A stretch of DNA of 18,484 nucleotides, from contig CAJZGQ010000010.1 of NCBI GenBank assembly GCA_916048115.1, forward strand, positions 1-18,484. Direction: 5' to 3'. This document shows, in pieces, positions 7,305 to 17,200 of the stretch. Both the position numbers and the translations under genes were made by a program. A model generated the notes under the pieces. The model worked only from the letters and a program-made list of their open reading frames with translations, was not told the DNA's origin and made no database searches. The first letter of the stretch is position 1; the number at the start of each line of letters is the position of its first letter. Origin of the DNA: an uncultured Streptococcus sp. Its GTDB lineage: Bacteria > Bacillota > Bacilli > Lactobacillales > Streptococcaceae.

Positions 7305-7535
7305 CTAGAATTGGCCAATAAAAATCTGCCGACTCATCTCATACACGCTGATAAAAAATGAGCTGGCTAGATAGCCGATTCCAATGCTGAGCATCAAGAT
7401 CAAAAAACGGATTTTAACAGCATTTTCAGTACTTACTTTTAAAAACTTTTCCCATTGAACTAGGTTCAACAATAGGTAATAGGCAAAAAAGATAAACAAT
7501 AAATGGCTTGAAAAGTTAAAAATCATTTGGATCAT
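7305..7535 (-). CDS. DUF1146 (YwzB-like) small membrane protein
   Basis: This 76-residue protein has two predicted membrane segments (about residues 5-26 and 44-62) joined by a charged loop WEKFLKVSTENAVKIR. The SHLLFI and QWEKFLK signatures match the conserved integral membrane family DUF1146/YwzB of Firmicutes. Function is unknown. In Bacillus the family member also lies between the atp operon and murA, so the order is conserved over a long distance. Here it is isolated from atpC by a terminator and has its own consensus promoter. That -10 box ends 6 bases before the ATG and no Shine-Dalgarno sequence is present, so the message may be leaderless. An alternative start at Met4 has no better ribosome site. 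Confidence 0.85.
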   Translation of the reverse strand: MIQMIFNFSSHLLFIFFAYYLLLNLVQWEKFLKVSTENAVKIRFLILMLSIGIGYLASSFFISVYEMSRQIFIGQF

Positions 7536-7541
7536 ACAGCT

Positions 7542-7550
7542 ATTATACCA
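7542..7550 (-). promoter_or_regulatory. Extended -10 promoter of the DUF1146 gene
   Basis: TGGTATAAT combines a TG extension with a perfect TATAAT. It lies 6 bases before the ATG at 7535, the spacing expected if transcription starts at or next to the start codon. No good -35 is seen; the 13-bp direct repeats occupy that area. Confidence 0.65.
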
Positions 7551-7552
7551 TA

Positions 7553-7585
7553 TTTGATTCTCACTTTCTTCTTTTGATTCTCACT
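7553..7585 (-). repeat. Two 13-bp direct repeats, period 20, upstream of the DUF1146 promoter
   Basis: AGTGAGAATCAAA occurs at 7573-7585 and again, identically, at 7553-7565. The 20-base period is about two helical turns. The copies flank the position where a -35 box would be, which is how a DNA-binding regulator's tandem half-sites could look. It could also be a chance duplication. Confidence 0.6.
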
Positions 7586-7589
7586 CAAC

Positions 7590-7628
7590 AAAAATAAGGC
7601 GAGGACAAGACCTCTACCTTATTTTTTA
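7590..7628 (-). terminator. Terminator of the atp operon
   Basis: On the minus strand AATAAGG-T-AGAGG and CCTC-G-CCTTATT pair around a TCTTG(T) loop and run into TTTTT. It starts 6 bases after the atpC stop. A/T runs on both sides would allow function in either direction. It separates the ATP synthase message from the DUF1146 gene. Confidence 0.85.
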
Positions 7629-7633
7629 ATATG

Positions 7634-8053
7634 TTATAAACGATTTCCGACATTAATCCGGTTAATGGCGCGTTGAAGAGCAATTTTAGCACGACGTTCC
7701 ATATCAACCGAATGCTGATCTTTGGCTTCTTCAATCGCTTTTTCAGCTCGCAGTTTGGCACGTTCTGCGCGACTAATGTCGATATCTCGAGCACGTTCGG
7801 CAGAATCGGCAACAATGGTAATAACATTATCTGCTACTTCGATAATCCCCCCATTGACTGCAATCCAATCAATATGTTTGTCATCGTCGACACGACGAAC
7901 CTTTACTTGGTCTACAGCCAAAACCGCAATGGTATTGATATGATGAGGTAAAATCCCTAATTCACCATCAATTGTCTTGACAGATACAAATGCGGCATGA
8001 TGATCATAAACCAGTCCATCCGGTGTAACGATTTGGACGTTCATTTGACTCAT
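7634..8053 (-). CDS. atpC: F1Fo ATP synthase epsilon subunit
   Basis: This 139-residue subunit has the normal two-part form: an N-terminal beta-sandwich (about 1-85, with [11 protein letters not shown] and GELGILPHH) and a C-terminal helical hairpin rich in Ala, Glu, Lys and Arg (about 90-135). Epsilon sits on the central stalk with gamma, couples rotation to the c-ring and can inhibit ATP hydrolysis. GAGGTG precedes the first ATG, so that start is preferred over Met4. It is the last gene of the operon, 13 bases after atpD, and a terminator follows at once. Confidence 0.97.
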   Translation of the reverse strand: MSQMNVQIVTPDGLVYDHHAAFVSVKTIDGELGILPHHINTIAVLAVDQVKVRRVDDDKHIDWIAVNGGIIEVADNVITIVADSAERARDIDISRAERAKLRAEKAIEEAKDQHSVDMERRAKIALQRAINRINVGNRL

Positions 8054-8066
8054 CTTTCACCTCTTC

Positions 8067-9482
<1,416 letters not shown>

Positions 9483-9502
9483 CTATTCTAAGTAATTTCT
9501 AC

Positions 9503-9526
9503 TGCTCAAAAGTTCTCTTTCGAGCA
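9503..9526 (-). other. Perfect 10-bp hairpin in the atpG-atpD intercistronic gap
   Basis: On the minus strand TGCTCGAAAG and CTTTTGAGCA pair over 10 bp (one G-U) around an AGAA tetraloop. No T-tract follows, so it is not a terminator. It lies 30 bases before the atpD start and could stabilise or process the message. An RNA role is inferred only from shape and place. Confidence 0.6.
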
Positions 9527-9558
9527 TCTGTTTTTGTATATAAAATTGTATCCGACAA

Positions 9559-10440
9559 CTATTCAAGGGCGCTAGCACCAGCAACGATTTCGGTAATTTC
9601 TTGTGTAATCGCTGCTTGACGAGCACGGTTGTATTGAATCGTTAATTCATCAATGACTTTCTTGGCATTGTCTGTTGCAGTTTGCATGGCCATCATCCCC
9701 GCAGCATTTTCAGCTGTTTTAGCATCAATAATGGCACCATAGATCATGCTTTCAGCAAATTGAGGGAGCAATTGATCCAAAATGGCATCTCGACTAGATT
9801 CCAATTCTAGATTCAATACATAGTCCTCATCTGCTTCATTGGGGTCCAAATCAATAATCGGAAGCATCTGTTCTACCCGCATTTGGCTAGTCAAACTGTT
9901 AACGTGATGGTTGTAACAGACGTACAACTCGTCAAACAAGCCTTCCTGATACATTTGGACTGTTTTCGAAATGATCGTACGAACTTCCTTAAAGCTAGGT
10001 TGATCAGGCAAACCACGCAATTCATAAACCGGCTGAATCCCACGGGCACGGAAGAAATCCGCCCCGACACTTCCAATACAGATCACTTCAAAGTCATCTC
10101 CAGTTGGATGGTATTCTGCCTTCATTTCCATCATGGTTTTAAGGATGGAGGCATTGTAGCCTCCGACCAAACCACGATCGGATGTAATCACGATATAAGC
10201 TGTCTTTTTTACCGGCCGACTCACCAACATGGGATGGGACTTAGCATTTTCTGTTTCATGTCCATGGAGCAAGTCTGTTAGTAACTTACGTACCTTAGCA
10301 GCATAAACCTGAAAATCCTTGGCTGCTTGCTCCGATTTTCCGAGTTTAGCAGCAGACACCATCTGCATGGCATTGGTAATTTGACTAGTATTTTTAGTGG
10401 ATGCAATTTTATTTTTTATATCATTTAATGAAACTGCCAT
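9559..10440 (-). CDS. atpG: F1Fo ATP synthase gamma subunit
   Basis: This 293-residue central-stalk subunit forms the rotor shaft turned by the c-ring inside the alpha3beta3 head. The conserved N-terminal helix ([20 protein letters not shown], about 8-27) and the C-terminal helix (residues 253-292, including the [16 protein letters not shown] segment) give the paired shaft helices. The middle has the Rossmann-like region with [12 protein letters not shown]. Length is normal. GGAG precedes the ATG, 15 bases after atpA. Confidence 0.97.
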   Translation of the reverse strand: MAVSLNDIKNKIASTKNTSQITNAMQMVSAAKLGKSEQAAKDFQVYAAKVRKLLTDLLHGHETENAKSHPMLVSRPVKKTAYIVITSDRGLVGGYNASILKTMMEMKAEYHPTGDDFEVICIGSVGADFFRARGIQPVYELRGLPDQPSFKEVRTIISKTVQMYQEGLFDELYVCYNHHVNSLTSQMRVEQMLPIIDLDPNEADEDYVLNLELESSRDAILDQLLPQFAESMIYGAIIDAKTAENAAGMMAMQTATDNAKKVIDELTIQYNRARQAAITQEITEIVAGASALE

Positions 10441-10455
10441 CTTCCACTCCTATTT

Positions 10456-11964
<1,509 letters not shown>

Positions 11965-11976
11965 TCACACCACTTT

Positions 11977-12513
11977 CTATTTCAATTTAGATTTTATAAC
12001 TTGCAATTGGTGTTTGAGACTGGTATCCAACGTTTTATGATTGGCTGTCACGACAAAGCCACCAATTAAATCTGGATCGATCTTTTGTTGGATCGAGCGA
12101 ACTTGAATCCCAAATTTTCTTTCGATAATGGGGATTAGCTTTTGCTCTTGAACAGGATCCAAACCAGCAACCGTCGTAACAGTGACGACAAAAGCGTTGC
12201 TCAACAGTTGAATCTGATCCAAACAAATCGTTACAATGTCATAAAATAAGGCTTCACGATGATTGAGAATAACCACTTCAATCAAATGGTCGAGTAATTG
12301 TGAATCAGAGGGTTGAAAAAGTCTTAGACTTTTTGCTTTCTCTTCATCCTCTACACCGATATGAGCTAAGAAGTTAGCAAGTCCAGTCTCCTCAAAAATG
12401 CCCTTGATTTGGGTCAATTTTTCAAAGACAAGATCTTGTTCTCCTTTTTCAAAGACCAATTGAACAAAAGGCTGGGTATATTTCTCAATCACCATCAGTT
12501 GCTTTTTGTCCAT
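11977..12513 (-). CDS. atpH: F1Fo ATP synthase delta subunit
   Basis: This 178-residue peripheral-stalk subunit (OSCP-like) caps the F1 head and ties it to the b subunit. It has the usual N-terminal helical domain (about 1-105) and C-terminal strand-containing region (LIPIIERKFGIQVRSIQQKI, then DPDLIGGFVV near 143-152) typical of the family. The ATG overlaps the atpF stop by one base (TAATG), so translation is coupled; AGGAG lies 8 bases before it, within atpF. Confidence 0.96.
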   Translation of the reverse strand: MDKKQLMVIEKYTQPFVQLVFEKGEQDLVFEKLTQIKGIFEETGLANFLAHIGVEDEEKAKSLRLFQPSDSQLLDHLIEVVILNHREALFYDIVTICLDQIQLLSNAFVVTVTTVAGLDPVQEQKLIPIIERKFGIQVRSIQQKIDPDLIGGFVVTANHKTLDTSLKHQLQVIKSKLK

Positions 12514-13007
12514 TAGGCTTCTCCTAATTCATCAAGATAGCGATCGATCAGTTGGCGTTGACCTTCAGCATCCAGCTGTTGACTCAACAATTTGCTGGCA
12601 AGATTGACAGTGAGATCTGCCACATCGCCTTTGATACTGTTCAATGCTTCTTCTTTGTTATGCGCAATTTCTTGTTGCGCTTTTTCTTTCAAACGTACTG
12701 CTTCTTGAGTGGCTTCTGAAAGGATCTGAGATTTGTTCTTTTCTGCAGTATCCTTTGCATTTTCGACAATAGACGCAGCTTCTTTGCGGCTACCTGCCAA
12801 CTCTTCTTCACGTTTACTTGCTAGTTCCTCAGCTTTTTGACGAGCTGATTCTGCTCCATCAATATCATCTGTAATCTTTTTGGCACGCGCTTCTAAAATT
12901 CCATTGATATTGTTCCATGCAAATTTCTTTATTAAAAAGATTAATAATAGGAAGGAACCAGCAATGAGAATAAAGTTACCAATAATTTCACTCATTGATA
13001 CATGCAT
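12513..13007 (-). CDS. atpF: F1Fo ATP synthase b subunit
   Basis: The 164-residue subunit has one N-terminal membrane helix (about 8-26) followed by a long charged coiled coil (about 35-140, rich in Ala, Glu, Lys and Arg). Two copies make the stator stalk that stops alpha3beta3 from spinning. AGGAGG lies 9 bases before the ATG at 13007; Met5 is a possible but less well placed start. It follows atpB by 19 bases and overlaps atpH by one base. Confidence 0.96.
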   Translation of the reverse strand: MHVSMSEIIGNFILIAGSFLLLIFLIKKFAWNNINGILEARAKKITDDIDGAESARQKAEELASKREEELAGSRKEAASIVENAKDTAEKNKSQILSEATQEAVRLKEKAQQEIAHNKEEALNSIKGDVADLTVNLASKLLSQQLDAEGQRQLIDRYLDELGEA

Positions 13008-13026
13008 TCTTCTACTCCTCCTCTAC

Positions 13027-13740
13027 TTACTCTTCACCATTAATTTTCTTACCAATATAGATTGATGACAACATGGTAAACACATAGGCTTGGATACATG
13101 AAATAAAAATTGAAAATGCAGTCCATGCCATGCTACCAATAAAGGCAAATGGATACCAATAGAAAGCTTGGTGTGATAAGTTCACGAGCAAGCTTGCTAA
13201 TACCTCACCCGCAAAGATATTTCCGAAGATCCGAAGTGCCAAGGAGGCAAAGTTCGTTAATTCTTCCAAAATATTCATGGGGGTCATAAATCCAGGTGTC
13301 ACAAAAGCCTTTAAATATTCCTTCACACCACGTCGGCGAATTCCTTCTACATGGGCGATTAAGGTGATCAAAAATGAAAAGGCAAAGTCATAACCCAGGT
13401 TAGCGGTTGGTGATGTCCACAAATTGTAACCATTGGTCGTTTCGATTTTAGCCATCAATCCAATGTTATTGGCCACTAAAAGAAAGAGGAAAAGAACAAA
13501 CAAGAACAAGGAATAGTCCTTTATATAATGTTCCCCAATATTTCCTTTGGTGAAGCCTACGACAAAGTCATATGCGTATTCCAGCACATTTTGTTTGCCC
13601 TTTGGTCGGATCGTCATTTTACGGCTGGCCCAATAAATAAAGCCAAAAACCACCAAAACAGCAATCAAGGTCATAGCAAGTAGGGTCAAATTAAAAGTTA
13701 CAGGTCCAAGAGTTATCGTTGGAGTGATACTTTCTTCCAA
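13027..13740 (-). CDS. atpB: F1Fo ATP synthase a subunit (TTG start)
   Basis: The 237-residue membrane subunit carries the proton half-channels. Five or six hydrophobic helices are visible. [15 protein letters not shown] places the essential arginine at residue 170, facing the c-ring glutamate. Trp206 is present in SMAWTAFS; changes at the matching tryptophan have been reported in optochin-resistant pneumococci. The start codon is TTG, set by a perfect AAGGAGGTG 7 bases upstream; no ATG is available before residue 23. The gene follows atpE by 33 bases, in the c-before-a order usual for streptococci rather than the a-before-c order of E. coli. Confidence 0.96.
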   Translation of the reverse strand: MEESITPTITLGPVTFNLTLLAMTLIAVLVVFGFIYWASRKMTIRPKGKQNVLEYAYDFVVGFTKGNIGEHYIKDYSLFLFVLFLFLLVANNIGLMAKIETTNGYNLWTSPTANLGYDFAFSFLITLIAHVEGIRRRGVKEYLKAFVTPGFMTPMNILEELTNFASLALRIFGNIFAGEVLASLLVNLSHQAFYWYPFAFIGSMAWTAFSIFISCIQAYVFTMLSSIYIGKKINGEE

Positions 13741-13773
13741 GTTTTGACACCTCCTTTTCTAAAATAGAAGTGC

Positions 13774-13974
13774 TTATTTGATAATGAAGGCCATAACCAA
13801 GGTTACGAAGAAAGTACCTTCGACAAAGGCAACACCAAGAATCAAGAGGCTACGCAATTGACCAATAATTTCTGGTTGACGAGACGCAGATTTCAATAGG
13901 CTGCTCATCATCAAACCTTCTGCCAGTGATACACCAAAGCAGGCTAAACAAAGACCTAAAAATGTTAAATTCAT
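13774..13974 (-). CDS. atpE: F1Fo ATP synthase c subunit (proton-binding ring)
   Basis: This 66-residue hairpin of two membrane helices (about 3-25 and 43-64) has the polar loop SRQPE at 31-35. Glu52 in GVAFVEG is the proton-binding carboxylate. About ten or more copies form the rotor ring. Residues 48-50 are Val-Ala-Phe, the same as in the optochin-sensitive pneumococcal protein. It is the first gene of the operon, preceded by two Shine-Dalgarno-like sequences and a candidate promoter; no atpI precedes it. High copy need fits its strong leader. Confidence 0.96.
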   Translation of the reverse strand: MNLTFLGLCLACFGVSLAEGLMMSSLLKSASRQPEIIGQLRSLLILGVAFVEGTFFVTLVMAFIIK

Positions 13975-13982
13975 GATGAATT

Positions 13983-14007
13983 CTCCTTTTATAAATTTTA
14001 CCTCCTT
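13983..14007 (-). promoter_or_regulatory. Twin Shine-Dalgarno sequences before atpE
   Basis: AAGGAGGT (14000-14007) lies 25 bases before the atpE ATG with no start codon at the right distance, and AAAGGAG (13983-13989) is the working site about 8 bases before it. The upstream copy could act as a ribosome standby site if it is transcribed. Confidence 0.5.
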
Positions 14008-14036
14008 AGTTTACTCCTAAAAGATATAATAGTCAA
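14008..14036 (-). promoter_or_regulatory. Candidate promoter of the atp operon
   Basis: TTGACT (14031-14036) and TAAACT (14008-14013) are 17 bases apart, 34 bases before atpE. The -35 is good and the -10 weak (4/6). Alternatives in the same stretch are TATTAT and TATATC about 15 bases further upstream, without a clear -35. The choice between them decides whether the upstream Shine-Dalgarno is in the transcript. Confidence 0.4.
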
Positions 14037-14050
14037 ATATTTCCTAGAAA

Positions 14051-14064
14051 AGAAAGCGTTTTAG
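14051..14064 (-). promoter_or_regulatory. cre-like site upstream of the atp promoter
   Basis: CTAAAACGCTTTCT matches 12 of 14 positions of the TGWAARCGYTWNCW consensus bound by CcpA; the first two bases differ. It lies 15 bases upstream of the proposed -35, where CcpA could act on the atp operon. Chance occurrence is possible. Confidence 0.35.
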
Positions 14065-14164
14065 TGAAATTACGTTATTTTTTTAATATGATAATTTTTC
14101 CGACCTACGATTGATTCCTTTTAATTTTTAGACACTTTGTCCACCTCTATTCATTTTTTCTTCT

Positions 14165-14195
14165 AAAAAACTCTCACCTGCTCAGCAGATGAGAG
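14165..14195 (-). terminator. Intrinsic terminator of the M26 protease gene
   Basis: On the minus strand CTCTCATCTGC, a TGA loop and GCAGGTGAGAG form an 11-bp stem (one U-G) followed by TTTTTT. It starts 7 bases after the protease stop and isolates the atp operon from it. Confidence 0.92.
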
Positions 14196-14202
14196 AATTC
14201 AA

Positions 14203-17200
14203 TTATTTAAAGATAGACGTTTTAAAACTATCTGTTTGTTGGAGCAATTTCTTAAAGATTTTTTCTTTCAGTGCAACCGTATTGTCAAATTTGACAGAAC
14301 CGTTACTTAGAGTAGCCTTATCTTTATCCACTGCTTCAGCAAATGCACGTTTCAAGTCTTCATAGCTATTGTAGGTCTTCCCATCGATGTCAATAGCCTG
14401 AATTCCGTTTTTGGCACTGGTTACCACTTCATTGAAGTAAGCTTTCTTCCAGTCTTCAAGGGTACTGAATCTTCCATCAGAAATTTTCTGAATGACGAAG
14501 TCATCTCCTAGAGTGGCAAGTCCAGCTTGTTTGGACTCTTGTTTATACTTGTTCGAAGCATAACCTAGGAATCCTTTTTCATAGCCATAATAGCCCCAAA
14601 TCCTGAAAGTATTGTGTTTGAAGGACATCGCTCCAGGAGCCCCTTCACTGGTGTTCCCACCATAGATACCTGTCATCATCGGCACAGTCACATAGGCTGA
14701 ACCAAAGTCAGATGGATTATAGACGCCATTTCCAGGACCACGGTTGGTCATGAAATTATTGGTAATGAGTTCATCTACTGTGTTTAAAGCAATGGCTTTT
14801 TCCTCATCATTCAAAGGACGTACCTTATCGAATTGATTCTTGGTGTTGGCTCCACGGTACTGTTTATCGACCTTCTTGAACCAAGCATTGTTTAAGTCCT
14901 TACTATGTTTGTCCAATACAGCTTCACCTTCTAGGTAATCCAGAAGCATGAGCGTATCGTTATAACCTTTCATGTAACGATCTATTTCATCGCGTGATTG
15001 AAGATTGTTTGGATTGGTATTGTACCATTGATTGCCATCGTTAGGACGTTCATAGGCCATGTTGAGACCTAGGGCCTTGTATTCCCCATTTGGATTAGAT
15101 ACAGATGGTGTTTGGAGCATTCCTTGGGCAAAGGCTTCAATATCTGTTCCTTCGCGGTGTCTCCAACCACCCAAGTAAACCATACGGTCATTGACGTGCG
15201 TCGTTTCGTGGGTAAAGGCAGAAAGCCCAAAGTCACTGATCATATCCGTCACCATGAAGAAGACGGAATCATCTTTATATGGGTTTCCGTAAATTCGCGC
15301 CACTGCTCCCATGCGCCAATCTGTTACATGGTAACGATCGGTTGGACCATACAATTCACGGATTGGAGCGACGTCTTTGCCACTGTTGGTATGTCCATAA
15401 CGATCTGTACTAATGCCTTTGTAGTTTTGGTTATCAAGAACAGGAGTCGGCACCATATTATTGCTCTTCAAGAGTTGATTGCGAACCTTATCCGTTGCGA
15501 GACGCGACCAGAAATCTAGGTAATTTTGTTGCCCTTTTGCGACCTTATCAATTTCAGCCTTGAAGGCATTTCGTTCCGCTTCCGTATTCTTACCATATTT
15601 CTCGAAGGAACTATAGGCCATGGTGTTGTAGGTTGAAATCAAGAACATATGGGCATCTTTTAAGTTCAAGAGTGGCAAGATCATTTTACCGTGAACATCA
15701 TTGTTTAAGCCTTCGTATGCTCGATGTTTCTTATCGGCAAACTCAGGAGTTGTTGTTTTGGGCTCTACAATATAGACATTGTCCTTGGTTGCTTTGATAA
15801 ACCAATCATTCAAGTCTCTATCACTTGTAAAGAGCTCCATATTGTACTTCAGGAAGTCATTAAGATTTCCAGAAAGAGTCGATTTAGCTACGACTTCACG
15901 GAAAGCATCGTGGGTACGAGTCCCTTTGATATAGTCTTCTTTTGAACCGATTTCAATCAAGCGGTCTAAGACATCAACATTCTTACCATAGAAGTCTGGC
16001 TTGAACAACATGAGCTGTTTGAGATGGACATCATCAAACTTCACTCCGTAATAACGGTTGAGATAAGAGAGACCCAAAAGAACTGCTGCCTTGTTATCAT
16101 CAATTTTCTTGATGAGTGCCCGTTTGGCAGCCTCATCCGTGTTCAATTGATGGTCTTGGTTTTCAACCAACTGTTTCACAAAGTGAGTCAAATTATCCTT
16201 CACCTCTTTGAAGGATTCTTCAAGATAAAGGTTCTTAATAGCATTGACTTTGTTAGGTCCTGTTCTACCTAGGTGTGTGTAGATAGGGTCTGATTGTAAT
16301 TCGACGGGATTTAATGTTTCAACAATGGCACTAATGAGATCGCTACGGTCTTTGTCCACCATGTTCGGCGTGTAGACAACTTTACCGAGCTCCGCTACGC
16401 TGTACTCTTTCACTTGTTTGACTTTTGAATCTTTCGGTGAAATGCTAAAGATATCTTTTGTCTTATCCGAGTAATGGATCAGAATGTGGTCGGCATCAGC
16501 CAATTCTGTTACAAAATCATTGCCCTTCATGGCCGTCACAGACAAGACTTCCTTGGTCAAGAGAGGACTAGTCGCAGCCAATTTATTTCCTTGATCCACA
16601 ATCCACTCTTTATTGTAGAATGGTTGCAGTTTAGCAATATTGCGGTAAGCAAGTTCGCGAGCTGCGTCGTAGCCATCAATTGCCTTGTATTGATCGTCTT
16701 TGTTAACAAGGTTATTGAGTTTATCTTCAACAGGTTTCGTGCTTTCAAATTTATCAGCAGTAATTCCCAGTGCTTCAATTTTCTGCTCAGCTTCTGCAAG
16801 GGAAATGCTAGGGATTTTACGAGAGTTGTTAAAGGATTTCTTCCCTTCACTCACGCCCTCCACACTGTAATTTCGTTTGGTTCTTGAATAGGTAAAGTAA
16901 TCATCTGCATCGATATCCGAGTGTCCGAAGACCATCTCACCTGTTTTGACTTTCATCATGGTGATGTTGTCTTCAATGGCTCCCAAAGCCCAGTTGGTCC
17001 CCAGTAAGCCACCAGATTGGACCGCTTCTTTCAGTTCAATCGAACCTTTAGCAACGGAGTTTCTGAGAACCCCTTCTTTACCTAGCGTATTGTTATTCCC
17101 ACCGTTTTGAGAAGAATAAACTAAACCTGCAGCTTTGGCTTTGTTCCCAGTGATTTCAGCATCAACGTAAGCATTTTCTACAATACCTTTCCAGTTCTCG

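Noticed and set aside
13740..13773. Short inverted repeat TTCTA-TTT-TAGAA between atpE and atpB as a regulatory hairpin
   Set aside because: A 5-bp AT-rich stem with a 3-base loop is too weak to support.
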